Source: Siphonodentalium dalli
Taxonomy: Eukaryota > Mollusca > Scaphopoda > Gadilida > Siphonodentaliidae
Reading direction: 5' to 3'
DNA: 64,000 nt
NCBI GenBank assembly: GCA_032622095.1
Contig: CP136067.1
Location: 96,398,707-96,462,706, forward strand
The notes under the pieces: generated by a model
What the model was told of the DNA's origin: nothing
Databases searched by the model: none
The model's input: the letters and a program-made list of their open reading frames with translations, nothing else
Part shown: in pieces, positions 1-9,083 of the stretch
Layout: each line of letters begins with the position of its first letter
How positions within the stretch are numbered: the first letter of the stretch is position 1
Position numbers and translations under genes: made by a program

Positions 1-346
1 ACTCTCGCTGCACTTACGGCCGACGTGGTGTAACTGCGAGCATATTATAATGGGACTAAACTTTCCGCGCGAAGTTCGGTTTTTCAACTGAGTCTGTTTG
101 ACATTCCAAATGTGACTTTTGTCAAATTTCCTCAATAAAAATATGTTGTTTGCAGTTGTAACTAGATGCTGTTTTTGGATTACTCCGGTCACCAAAAATC
201 GTTCCATTCACTTTTGCCCAGGGTAATTTACCCCACATAGCCCAGCGTAATGAATGGAATCGTCCCACATGTAAAATAGAGGTGTTTCCCCAATAAGCGG
301 AAGGAAATAATTTTTTGGTTCTCAAGAGACATAGATTTTATTTATA
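1..346. other. No gene recognised
   Basis: I see no convincing coding sequence here. The open stretch on the minus strand at 122-325 has no family resemblance. The only assignable signal is an AATAAA on the minus strand at 342-337, which belongs to the small ORF at 347-550. Confidence 0.4.
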
Positions 347-550
347 TTAAAACATACTCCTGTTTCTTTCAATCACAGAGGTGGTTCCTTCAGTACTGCT
401 TTCAGCTTCTTCTGATTCTCTTTGATTTCCGACTCGGAAATGACTCAAAAACAATTGAATTGATGATGTTAACTCTTCAAAGTTGAACTTCGAAGAAAAT
501 CGTTTTATGCGGTCAAGATTGGAAAGACACTGCTCCAATTCGCTTTCCAT
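347..550 (-). CDS. Small hypothetical protein, downstream ORF of a pair
   Basis: This is a 67-residue ORF starting at an ATG (550-548) in good context (G at -3 and +4). The product is charged and looks protein-like: a possible amphipathic helical first half, then a Ser/Glu-rich tail ending in RNRSMF. An AATAAA lies five bases past the TAA, which is unusual for a chance ORF. It begins two bases after the stop of the ORF at 553-684. Reading this frame further upstream gives more protein-like sequence, so the two may be one gene of about 110 residues split by a one-base frameshift. I recognise no family. Alternatives are a sequencing error, a recent pseudogene, or coincidence. Confidence 0.4.
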   Translation of the reverse strand: MESELEQCLSNLDRIKRFSSKFNFEELTSSIQLFLSHFRVGNQRESEEAESSTEGTTSVIERNRSMF

Positions 551-552
551 GC

Positions 553-684
553 CTATAACTTCTTGTGAACTTGAACCATGTTGCTAAGCCCCATATACAC
601 ATGTATTAACATTCGCTCTGCATTTCGAATAACAAGGCTAATTGAAGACAAAATGTCATCAACATCATTGTTGTTCAATGACAT
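553..684 (-). CDS. Small hypothetical protein, upstream ORF of a pair
   Basis: This 43-residue ORF runs from an ATG at 684-682 to a TAG at 555-553. The start of the product is Asn/Asp-rich (MSLNNNDVDDILSS) and is followed by a helical-looking hydrophobic stretch. The ORF at 550-347 begins right after its stop in another frame. Near 578 a single missing base would fuse the two. I do not recognise a family. The joint layout, with a poly(A) signal at the far end, suggests one small intronless gene or a processed copy, now broken or mis-sequenced. Confidence 0.35.
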   Translation of the reverse strand: MSLNNNDVDDILSSISLVIRNAERMLIHVYMGLSNMVQVHKKL

Positions 685-821
685 GATGATTGTTGCACAC
701 ACTAACAGTAACACAGTTGACTGTTGAGTACTAGGCTAATTAAAACAGTGTGAAATTAGCCCCATGCTCCTCTTGTCTTGCTGGGTGATGCCAATAGTTT
801 ATGGGTAGGTTAGATAGTTGT

Positions 822-1010
822 TGCAATTGCGCTTAAGCGCAATTCATTACGCTTAAGCGAAATTATTAAGTGCAATTGATTGTGCTTAAGTGCAATTGAT
901 TGCGCTTAAGCGTAAATGCCCTATTTGTGCTTAAGTACAATATTTGGTATTTGCGCTTAAGCGCAATTAATTGCTTAAGCGCAAATTTTTGCGCTTAAGC
1001 TCAATTCAAT
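822..1010. repeat. CTTAAG-centred palindromic short tandem repeat
   Basis: Degenerate copies of a roughly 16-bp palindrome (core GCGCTTAAGCGC, linked by AATT) follow each other with point changes such as GTGCTTAAGTGC. Related CTTAAG palindromes lie near 1972-1985 and 30380-30470. Each unit can form a small hairpin. Confidence 0.75.
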
Positions 1011-1990
1011 ATTAAATGTGAATTTGGCCTCCCATATGTTGGAAGTTTTAAAGTTTTATAGCATGATTGTGTAGCTATACAATTTTATGTGTAATATTTT
1101 TGGTGAATTTTGGATTTTATATAAAAACATGAGTCACATGTAGGCCTACTATCTCATATATATTTTGAAGACCTCTGTTTGTCTGTATGTTTGTCTGTAT
1201 GTCTGTATGTCATTTATACAAATCTACGATTCTCGACCGATCGGGACGAAACTTGGTACGTGTGTGTAGTTTGACCAGGCGGTCGTCGTTGTCGTATTGA
1301 CGAGCCCGTGCGACGCCCGTGCAGCGCATGCGCAGACGAGATCTCGGAAACGGGTGGAGCTATCGACTTGAAATTTGCTATGTGAATGTATCTTGCCCCG
1401 GATATGAATTTTATCGGATCGCCGAGCCCGTGCGACGCCAGCTTCGCGCATGCGCAGAAGAGATCTCGGAAACGGGTGGAGCTATCGACTTGAAATTTGG
1501 TATGTGAATGTATCTTGCCCCGGATACTAATTTTATCGGGTCGCCGAGCCCGTGCGACGCCAGCTTCGCGCATGCGCAGACCAGATCTCGGAAACGGGTA
1601 GAGCTATCGACTTGAAATATGGTTTTTGAATAGCCTGGACAACGTCGGGCTCATCGACTTGAAATTTGGTTTTTGAATAGCCCGGAAAACGTCGGGCTCA
1701 TCGGCTAGTTAATATATATTACATTTGGGGGAGACGTTTGGTTCTCCTTAAAGATGCACGCAGCAAGTCCCTAGAATTACAGCAACCCCCTATAGAAATG
1801 CAGCAAGTCCCCCTAATGGAGTGAGAATTAGGGGAGTTGTTGATGACTGTAACAATGATCAGTGTTGATTGCGGTACCATTGCATTTTTTTCCCCTGAAT
1901 GTAACCAATGTTTGTTATTTACCGGATCATGCGGATGTATGGGAGGCCAAATTCACATTTAATAATTAATTTGTGCTTAAGCGTAATTAT
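989..1990. repeat. Inverted-repeat element enclosing a 120-bp tandem array
   Basis: The segment around 1005-1036 (AAATGTGAATTTGGCCTCCC) returns inverted around 1930-1960, in both cases next to CTTAAG palindromes. This suggests one composite element about 1 kb long with inverted ends. Exact termini and a target duplication were not found. Confidence 0.5.
1215..1690. repeat. About 120-bp GC-rich tandem repeat, about 3-4 copies
   Basis: The phrase GAGCCCGTGCGACGCC recurs at about 1303, 1424 and 1544, giving a 120-121 bp period. Each unit also carries CGCATGCGCAGA and GAGCTATCGACTTGAAAT. A shorter derivative follows at 1620-1700. The unit is markedly GC-richer than its surroundings. Open frames here are repeat shadows. 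Confidence 0.8.
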
Positions 1991-2269
1991 TTCATGGTTA
2001 TATGTAACTAAACACCCCTGGTGAATAAATAGGTTTATCCATAACTTAACCTTAACTCGGTTTGACATATCACCTCTTGTTTTCATTGATTTGGATGGGT
2101 AGGGAGCTAGCCGGGCCAACTTCTTTATCAAAATGGCTGACTCGCAATAGTAGCCTATCACCTTCTGTTTTAGTTGGAGCGACTCGTGATAGCATTAACT
2201 ATACTAGTATTATCTTCGGTATATATTAGTTGGGGCTACTCGCAATAGCATTACTTTCGCCGATGGGAT

Positions 2270-2733
2270 CATTGTCACATTAACGCTCCAGTCACATTCG
2301 TAGCCAGCTTTTTAAATGGATCACAATTAAATGTAGCCAGCTTTTTCACCGGCGATCACATTCGTAGCCAGCTTTTCTTATTCCATGCTTTATATGGCAC
2401 GAAATATGACGTCATCACGTTCGTGACTAAAATGTCGACGTCATGCTCCAAAACTGACTTCGTTTATCAACTTATATTGGAATATAATTTGAGCATTCCA
2501 ACGACATTGATCGGAAACCTCAGGTTATTAGATGAACTAATACCAAAACAAAATTCAAGTTGTTGTTCATCCATCAACTGAGAAAAATGATATTAAACTG
2601 ATCGTGTTCATTGAGGCTCGCCTGAATATGAAAAGCTGGCTAAAAATGTGATCGCCATAGAAAAGCTGGCTACATTTGTGATCGATTTAAAAAGCTGGCT
2701 ACGAATGTGATCGATGCCTTAAGTGTGACAATG
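2270..2733. mobile_element. Fold-back element with repeated GTAGCCAGCTTTT arms
   Basis: The left end reads CATTGTCACATTA and the right end closes with its inverse, TGTGACAATG. Between them the motif ATCACATTCGTAGCCAGCTT occurs three times facing inward on the left (2290-2370), and its inverse occurs three times on the right (2630-2715). There is no coding capacity. The target duplication is unclear, so the superfamily is unassigned. Confidence 0.7.
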
Positions 2734-3237
2734 ACCGCATCACCTTTACTTTCTGTACTAGTCGGGGTGACTTTGATTTTCTTCAATTTTCGAGTATACA
2801 GGCACACCATATGAGGGAAGCAAGCCCTCAGTGACACCACATTCACATTATGATATTTAGAAAGCACAATAAATACAAGGTTCTTATCAAAATTCACTTA
2901 TTTAAACAAGATCAATTACCAAATGTATAATAACAAAAAAGGAATAAAAGAAACAAAAATAACAGCACAAAACACAGCAAGCAAGGAAAAAAAAACAGTT
3001 GACTATAACATATATAATAGCATGTGTCCCAATTAAGTACCAAATTACCACAATTTTAGTAAAAATTAACAAAGCTGGAAATCCATTGTTTTTTTCCACA
3101 TTTAGCATTTTTTGTTATCAATAGATAGCAAAAGTTATAAAAGCCAGATATATGAAATTTAAATAAATGGAAATTACTTCATTCTGAAAGTGATCCACAG
3201 GGTCACAAAGAGTATTGAACTAATTAGCTCACTTTAA
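2734..3237. other. AT-rich spacer without recognised gene
   Basis: I found no coding or RNA gene signal. Short minus-strand open frames are low-complexity and hydrophobic, as expected from A/T-rich DNA. Confidence 0.5.
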
Positions 3238-3520
3238 AGACATATTATGCACTTGTTCTGGAACGTGAAACTGGTAAGTTCGTATTCAGGCACCATGTCA
3301 ACTGGGGGAATGTAGCATTCTACTAACATAGACGAAAATCTGAAGCAAATCGACCGCACCACTCCAAAGAAAACATCGTCTGAACTACGCTCAAATGTAA
3401 ATATTTACTTCTAGTTTCTCGACGCAACTATCGGCGATAAACTTATGAAAATGAATTCGCCATCGAGAGTCACTGCATTTTATTAATATATAAGAATGAC
3501 CCTGCTGGAGTGTTTAACAT
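3238..3520. repeat. Dispersed repeat F, copy 1
   Basis: The sequence resembles 4190-4560, the two halves 35240-35429 plus 36625-36830, and the inverse of 61200-61575. Shared landmarks are the ACTTGTTC region, ACTGGGGGAATG, and the GCAACTATCGGCGATAAAC stretch. It is non-coding. Confidence 0.75.
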
Positions 3521-3830
3521 CACTTTAATTTTTCTTCATTAAAAATCACAATAAAGATGAACTAGGTTATAATTAAAATGTACTTCATCAAGTATCTGAT
3601 GTAGAATGTGAAGGAAAGAAAGAATAACAGTAAAACAGAGCAAGAGGTTTGAACAAATAACATAAATAACAGATAAGTTTCAGCCCTCGAAATTAGGAGA
3701 AATGGTCCGTGGCAAATTTAATGCTGTGGCATGTTAGATTCTAAATGTTGCCACGGCAGTGTTTATTGCACATGTGGTGGCTAATTTTGAGGACTGAATA
3801 ACAATAAACAAATGACACCATATACACATA

Positions 3831-3991
3831 CAGTAAGGCTCTAATTAATTGACTCCTTATAATTAACCACAGCAGAATTATGGGTAACTTTTCAGGTTTT
3901 AGTCGGAAATATGGTTTGTTGCCATTCATCGGAAAGCTCTCGGGGCATAATTCTGCTGTGGTTAAGAGGTTGATTACTTAGGGCATTACTG
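3831..3991. mobile_element. TA-flanked fold-back MITE (family A)
   Basis: It begins CAGTAAGGCTCTAA, ends with the inverse GGGCATTACTG, and is flanked by TA on both sides. The left arm is complete and the right arm is shortened to about 45 bp. Family A arms carry CTCCTTAACCACAGCAGAAT and GGCTTGTTGCCATTCATCGG. The TA flanks suit the Tc1/mariner superfamily. Confidence 0.85.
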
Positions 3992-4019
3992 TATGTGTGG
4001 ATGCGATACTAAAAATATA

Positions 4020-4106
4020 AAATATGAATTCTTTTGCACTTGCAATTGTATTATGTTGGTCTGTCTCAGTGTCTGTCATCCTGGTATATTATCTGAACAT
4101 TCCAAT
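4020..4106 (+). repeat. 87-bp duplicated segment encoding a signal-anchor-like peptide, copy 1
   Basis: An ATG at 4024 opens a 27-residue hydrophobic peptide (MNSFALAIVL...) that is repeated almost exactly at 5049-5135. The two copies differ at two visible positions, both third-base TAT/TAC changes. After the shared segment the sequences diverge completely. It could be a duplicated signal-peptide exon or simply a repeat fragment. Confidence 0.5.
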
Positions 4107-4189
4107 AGGCACAATTTTAATGTTATACCCTCCACACACAAAGGATACAGCTCCTAAAATCATAATATTATATTCAAACATCAAACTAT

Positions 4190-4560
4190 TACAGACATAT
4201 TATGGACTTGTTCGGGTACGTGAAACTGATACATTAGTACTCGGGCGCTATGCCAACTGGGGGAATGCAGCATTCTACTAACATCGCCCAAAAGCTGAAA
4301 GAAATCGACCATACAACGCCATATAATGAACACGGTCTGAACTATGCTCAATTGTAAATATTTACATCTCGATTCGGGATGCAACAATCGGCGATAAACT
4401 AACACAAATGATTTCGTCATCGATATTCATTGCATTTAAAAAATATTTAAGACTGACGGTGTCTGTTTTTATTAATATTCATAAAAATAACTACTTTGTG
4501 TAAGATTATGCTCCATTTCTATTTGATCACCCAACCGGAGTGTTTCACATCACTTTAACT
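4190..4560. repeat. Dispersed repeat F, copy 2
   Basis: This is the longest uninterrupted copy near the left end. It includes CATCTCGATTCGGGATGCAA at about 4364-4383, which is an empty-site equivalent for the hAT insertion at 35430-36624. Confidence 0.75.
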
Positions 4561-4708
4561 GAATGACTTCCATATTTGTATATTTGTGGATGCGATACTT
4601 GGGTCCATCAGAGAGGTTTTTGTGGTTGTGTTTATTTAACATTTAATGTTTAACTGTATGCACACATTTGTATAGTGTGGTTGCTCTACGAGAGTGGTTA
4701 GATCAATA

Positions 4709-4730
4709 GAAGAAGAAGAAGAAGAAGATA
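4709..4730. repeat. (GAA)n microsatellite
   Basis: About six to seven tandem AGA/GAA trinucleotides. Confidence 0.9.
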
Positions 4731-4799
4731 ACAAATGTTTACATCAAATCCGGAAGTATCTGACCCATACACCGATCACATGATTGTATACAGTGAATA

Positions 4800-5007
4800 C
4801 AGTAATGCTCTAAATAATCGACTCCTTAACCGCAGCAGAATTATGGGTAACTTTTCATGATTTAGTTGGAAACATGGCTTGTTGCCATTCATCGGAAAGC
4901 TCCCGAGCTTTCCGATGAATGGCAACAAGCCATATTTCCGACTAAATTATGAAAAGTTACCCATAATTCTGCTGTGGTTAAGGAGTCGATTATTTAGAGC
5001 ATTACTG
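4800..5007. mobile_element. TA-flanked fold-back MITE (family A), near full length
   Basis: This 208-bp, almost perfect palindrome starts CAGTAATGCTCTAAATAATC, ends with its inverse, and is flanked by TA. The two arms meet near 4905 around CTCCCGAGC. Confidence 0.93.
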
Positions 5008-5048
5008 TAAGTTGCTTGTTGAATTAATTATCCTATCATTTCCTTAAA

Positions 5049-5135
5049 AAATATGAATTCTTTTGCACTTGCAATTGTATTATGTTGGTCTGTCTCAGTG
5101 TCTGTCATCCTGGTATACTACCTGAACATTCCAAT
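5049..5135 (+). repeat. 87-bp duplicated segment encoding a signal-anchor-like peptide, copy 2
   Basis: This copy lies 1,029 bp from copy 1. An ATG at 5053 again opens the MNSFALAIVL peptide. Here the shared block is followed at once by GTATAC, which could be a weak splice donor. Confidence 0.5.
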
Positions 5136-5260
5136 GTATACTTGTATAACTGGGTGGGAGAAACCATTTAATAAATGTCTCCGCATTAGGCCACAGCAAT
5201 TTTATAAGTTGGAGATAAAAAAAACATCTCTTGATGGAGGAGGGAAAAAAACACAGGTAG

Positions 5261-5660
5261 CAAGCCTGAGTTTAGTGTGTCTGTCATTTGCAGAATGAGG
5301 TCCCCAGAGGGTGAATTTTGTGATGCTACCACCAAATTCACCCTCTTGGGACCTCATTCTGCATGGCCTCATCTGCTATGAGGGACATAGACTCAGATTG
5401 AAGTTCCCAAATGATGAATATTGTGATGTACACCCATTGGGAACCTCGATTATGCAATGTGTCGTCTGCCAATTTGGGGATATAGAGAAACTAACCTAAA
5501 TTTAAATAGAATTTTAAGTTTCTATAGAAATTTAATAATAAGAAACTTTCCAGAGAAGATGAGGTTCCCAGAAGGTGAATTTAGTGATGCTAGCCCACTA
5601 TGCGGGATAGCATCACTAAATTCACCCTCTGGGGACCTCATTCTGCAAATGACAGATATT
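5261..5660. mobile_element. Fold-back element family B, composite copy
   Basis: It opens CAAGCCTGAGTTTAGTGTG and TGTCATTTGCAGAATGAGGT, repeats CAGAGGGTGAATTTAGTGAT and its inverse several times, and closes with GCAAATGACAG. The internal part (5345-5560) carries a second module with CTGCCAATTTGGGGATATAG. Open frames here are palindrome shadows. Confidence 0.8.
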
Positions 5661-5774
5661 ATAATCAGGCAGGTGTGGGCGATAAGTGTCCCGCGAAAAT
5701 TTCGGAGGACCATATATTGTAATCAGTCTTTCACATTCTTTGTCTGGACATTAACTTGAGCAATATTGATCAGA

Positions 5775-6123
5775 ATTTCTTTATTTTTTTACCTCCCACT
5801 TTCGAAGAAAATGGGGGGAATACTGGATTGACGTCGCCCACCTGTCCATTCGGACATTTATCCGTCCACTGGGCAGATAGGAGTGTTCAATCGTTTTTTC
5901 ACGATTTTCTGTTCTAGAGTTCTTCATCTTTGTCTATCTGGAAATGTGTTTTTTTGTCAGTTTTTTCACGGAGTTATTCCTCTTTTTCAACTTAGAAATC
6001 ACTGTTTTCATGTCAAGATGGTAACTTTAGCAATATTCAACAGAATATCTTGTTATTTGGTATGTAGTTCACATTTGAGAAGACGCAGGCCAAGTTTGAA
6101 TTTGGTTAGGGTCTCATGATTTT
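5775..6123. repeat. Fragment related to the Z tandem unit
   Basis: The stretch around 5915-5945 (TTCATCTTTGTCTATCTGGA) matches the units of the arrays at 33050-34210 and 45590-46745. It has no coding meaning. Confidence 0.55.
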
Positions 6124-6181
6124 TCATGAAGTTATGCCCCTTTTTCAAATGCCACCTCATGTCGGGGGACATGGGGCATGT

Positions 6182-6560
6182 CAGGGGCGCCGGAAGCATC
6201 CAAGGGCAGGGGGGGGACAGAGCCTACAAAAAGGGCACTTTTCCGCAAAAAAGGGCATTATCTCCGCAAACTCGGGAAAATAACCACAAATTCATTGTGG
6301 CAAAAATCCCTATTTTAATGGTATTTTCAGTTTTTATGGCCGTTTTGTGATAAAATTGACAAAAAATTAATATTCCTTGTGAAATTGGTGGTATTTGGAC
6401 CAAAAAAGTCACATTTTGCGATAAAAACACGAGATTAAACACACAAAAAGCATTTTCTGTCTCCAGAAAAAGGGCAAGTCCTGCCCCCGCTCGCCCCCCT
6501 TGGTCAAGGGCAGGGGGGTCAGCTGCCCCCTCTGCCCCCCCCCCTCTTCCGGCGCCCCTG
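6182..6560. mobile_element. hAT-like MITE, 379 bp, 8-bp target duplication
   Basis: The termini are CAGGGGCGCCGGAAG and its exact inverse CTTCCGGCGCCCCTG. The flanking octamer GGGCATGT stands at 6174-6181 and again at 6561-6568. An 8-bp duplication with CAGGG-type ends is characteristic of hAT. G/C runs (GGGCAGGGG) sit just inside both ends. It has no transposase, so it is non-autonomous. It lies about 400 bp upstream of the first recognised helicase exon. Confidence 0.93.
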
Positions 6561-6881
6561 GGGCATGTGACTTTTTATTCTCCATGATCACTGGTGAATG
6601 CAAATCTCATATATTCACTTGAAATCACTTTTTGTGAATGAAAATAAATAAAAATCAACGCATTAATATGTCAATTATTCTCATTTTCTCATGCTATGAT
6701 GACTGATAGAACTGAACACCATGAATGGCACACAAGTTCAGGAAAAAAAAGTTGTCACCGGGTTTGTAATGGAACTAATTAAATTTGAGTTTTAGAATAT
6801 CTTAAAGTCTAGAATTTCAGGGCATGAATAACGCATACCACATTTGGAGCGACCTGACATGCAATATTTTCTATTTTTCAG
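6561..6881. other. Presumed 5' intron of the helicase gene
   Basis: I recognise no gene here. It ends in a pyrimidine-rich acceptor (TTTTCTATTTTTCAG, 6881), suggesting at least one untranslated exon further upstream. I could not place that exon. Confidence 0.4.
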
Positions 6882-6991
6882 ACTTGTAAAACTCCTGTGT
6901 GTGACCGTACCAGTTGACGAATCTGACCGTATGCAGAGATGATTTAAGTTTCTAAACAATGGGAGGGAAATCAAGCAAGACAGATCCTGTC
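6882..6991 (+). CDS. UBA-DEAH-RBR helicase: exon with start codon (coding 6959-6991)
   Basis: An acceptor at 6880-6881 precedes 77 bases of leader, then an ATG at 6959 in strong context (A at -3, G at +4). It encodes MGGKSSKTDPV, then a consensus GTAAGT donor at 6992, phase 0. The MG-x-x-x-S start with a following lysine fits the N-myristoyltransferase consensus, so the protein may be membrane-attached. A three-codon upstream ORF (ATG at 6931, TGA at 6940) lies in the leader and could lower translation. Assignment to this gene rests on strand, spacing, splice signals and matching phase, not on domain homology. An exon between here and 7796 cannot be excluded. Confidence 0.55.
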
Positions 6992-7219
6992 GTAAGTTAC
7001 ATGTATATAAAGATAAAATTTTAGGCTTCGCTAGTGGCCCTATTCTAAAGCTCCTATCCCTCAGGCCAAAGGTAATATTTGTTGTTGGGTTACCCTCCCA
7101 ACCCTATTTTGAACCTCCAGCCCTGATGTTTTTTTCCTGATTTTCAAATTTTTCTCCAATAAAAAAAAAATATCTTAAAAACCCATAAATACAAAAAGGA
7201 ATAAGATTTTATTTAATAG

Positions 7220-7510
7220 TAAGGGTGACCACTAAATGGGAACTATTAAATTTTGTCGAAACTTGTGCATTAAAACACACTGCCGGTGGCAATCTTGGAT
7301 TTCACATTGTAATCAATCTTGGATTTCACATTGAAATCCATCGCACACCTGCATCCCACAATTATTGGAGAATTTTTTTTTTAAGTTTTAATACAAGCAT
7401 GTTTAGGATCACCTCCAGATGGAGTTATTTAATATGATTGTTTTCTGATGAAAAACATGACCACTGGCAGCCATCTTGGATTTTGACACTTACATTTTCT
7501 GAAGTTATGG
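7220..7510. repeat. Degenerate G-family fragment in intron
   Basis: Two CTTGGATTTCACATTG units and a later CAGCCATCTTGGATTTTGAC match the G-family units of 9759-11718. It is divergent and probably old. Confidence 0.55.
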
Positions 7511-7539
7511 TCCTTACAGTGTGAAATACATATCCATCC

Positions 7540-7707
7540 ATAGGGAGCCTCACATATATAAGAGAATGCACAGGCTTACAAGGTAAAGGTAAATATTGTT
7601 AGGCCAATGCATTCTCTTATGTATGAGGCTCCCTATTGTAGACTCTCATATATATGCATTGGCACAGGGTTTTAGCAACATTTCAGGAAGCTCCAGTCAT
7701 GGAGGGG
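7540..7707. mobile_element. piggyBac-like MITE E, left-truncated
   Basis: The sequence has CATAGGGAGCCTCACATATA and its inverse, with an internal GTAAATATTGTTAGGCCAATG. The right end is CTCCAGTCATGGAGGGG followed by TTAA (7708-7711). Other copies at 49380, 51525 and 54537 start just after TTAA with the inverse end. The TTAA flank suits piggyBac-type insertion. Confidence 0.65.
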
Positions 7708-7795
7708 TTAAAAGAAAATGTCAGTGACGAGGGAGGTGCCAGAGAACTCAGAAAGTTTATTAATTTGGTCTTATTCATACATTTTGTTTCTTCAG

Positions 7796-7918
7796 AATAA
7801 TGCCGCTACTACTTCAGCGACAAGACAAGCGGAAACAGTAGATCGGCAGCTAGTGGATGGTCTGGAACAGTCTACAAATGATGATACTAGCAGCCTTAGT
7901 CAAGCTGACTTTAGACGG
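7796..7918 (+). CDS. UBA-DEAH-RBR helicase: exon 2
   Basis: A 123-base exon (41 codons) sits between a good acceptor (TTTTGTTTCTTCAG, 7795) and a GTGTGT donor at 7919, phase 0 at both ends. The encoded stretch is polar and Thr/Ser/Asp-rich and ends ...SQADFRR, which leads into the UBA-like segment of the next exon. Read-through past the donor gives poor sequence and soon stops. No domain of its own is visible; it is probably a linker. The ORF extends upstream of the acceptor to an ATG at 7718, but that part is intronic by my model. Confidence 0.65.
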
Positions 7919-8129
7919 GTGTGTATTTATATATATTCCACACTCATTGGCGTGAGGCACATGTTTTCAGTGGAACCACAGCCATTGAATACATACAAGC
8001 TGGAACTACTTAGCGTTGACGTTTCCAAAACCGATGACGTACATCATGTCAACAATATGCTTCTGGTGATACCTGTTTTTTTTATCAGATTTAAATCACA
8101 ATTATGGTACCGGTAGTTATAGTCTGAAT

Positions 8130-8336
8130 TGAGGCCATAATCGTGGATTGAACTTACCTGAAACATGGGTGTGAAATAAACACAGAACACAACTTGCATC
8201 ATAACCTACATTTCACTGGAGCCCAACTCTTTTCTTGTGCCACCTGCAACTTGTTCAATAAAAGATGACTAGATCGACTTAACACATACAGTGTCTGTAC
8301 ACCTATCCTGCCATTATCGATTTAACACCTACAGTG
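8130..8336. other. Intron sequence without feature
   Basis: There is no coding signal and no clear repeat match. It lies between exon 2 and the half MITE at 8337. Confidence 0.4.
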
Positions 8337-8437
8337 GCTTTCCGTTGAATGGCAACAAGCCATATTTCTGACTAAATCCTGAAAAATTACCCATAATTCT
8401 GCTGTGGTTAAGGAGTCGATTATTTAGGGCATTACTG
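8337..8437. mobile_element. Family A MITE, right half only
   Basis: It begins GCTTTCCGTTGAATGGCAAC and ends GGGCATTACTG followed by TA. The left half is missing. It ends 39 bases before exon 3, so the exon's acceptor region borders a transposon. Confidence 0.85.
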
Positions 8438-8476
8438 TACATCGTATTTTTTATTTCATATTTTCCCCTCTTTCAG

Positions 8477-8578
8477 CTCTTGGAGTTTGGTTATAAGAGA
8501 GAAACATGCATTGAGGCCGCAGCTAACACATCAACTCTAGCAGAAGCTATCCAGTATGTCATGCTGTTTGAAGATCAG
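8477..8578 (+). CDS. UBA-DEAH-RBR helicase: exon 3, UBA-like domain
   Basis: This 34-codon exon has a polypyrimidine acceptor (TTTTCCCCTCTTTCAG, 8476) and a CAG/GTTAGG donor at 8579, phase 0 at both ends. The product begins LLEFGYKRETCIEAA and continues through LAEAIQYVML. This fits the UBA pattern: a hydrophobic start, a G-[FYM] turn, then helices with Ala and Leu at regular spacing. A UBA at this position would let the protein bind ubiquitin or ubiquitin-like modifiers and help place the C-terminal ligase. The next exon continues directly into a charged coiled coil. Confidence 0.8.
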
Positions 8579-8592
8579 GTTAGGAGACTTAA

Positions 8593-8804
8593 CCCTTTCA
8601 GTGCCAAGTCCGATTTTTGTATCAACCCATATTTCCTTGATCATTTTTCAAATTTATTGATTATAATAATGTGATACATTGATGGAAAGAGCTCTCAGAG
8701 CTCTTTCCATCAATGTGTCACATTATTATAATCAATAAATTTGAAAAATGAGATGATCAAGGAAATATGGGTTGATACAAAATTCGGACTTGGCACTGAA
8801 AGGG
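8593..8804. mobile_element. piggyBac-like palindromic MITE D, 212 bp, TTAA flanks
   Basis: The TTAA at 8589-8592 and 8805-8808 flanks a nearly perfect palindrome with ends CCCTTTCAGTGCCAAGTCC and its inverse; the arms meet at GAGCTCTCAGAGCTC. TTAA duplication with a CCCTTT start is typical of piggyBac. It inserted 14 bases downstream of the exon 3 donor. A second, right-truncated copy is at 62392-62575. Confidence 0.92.
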
Positions 8805-8921
8805 TTAAATGCTCATGGCTTGTTTTCAAGGAGTGGCCTGAAAGAAATAGCAGTGAATCCCTATACAGTATGTAAAGAGTGTGCGATAAGCAAAACACTC
8901 AACACAGCTATGAGCCCACTG

Positions 8922-9083
8922 AGCAAGCCTGAGTTTATTGTGCCTGTCATTTGCAGAATGAGGTCCCCAGAGGGTGAATTTAGTGATGCTAGCCTGCTAT
9001 GCGGGATAGCATCACTAAATTCCCCCTCTGGGAACCTCATTCTGCAAATGACAGGCACACTCAACACAGCGATGAGCCCACTG
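8922..9083. mobile_element. Fold-back family B copy with flanking direct repeat
   Basis: This is a palindrome of TGCCTGTCATTTGCAGAATG with a GGGATAGCATCACTAAATTC loop side. The phrase CACTCAACACAGC.ATGAGC stands on both sides (8896 and 9057), about 29 bp matching, longer than a usual target duplication. Confidence 0.8.

Noticed and set aside
822-1010. CRISPR-like array
   Set aside because: The units are short palindromes without spacers of constant length and with gradual divergence; the DNA is animal nuclear.
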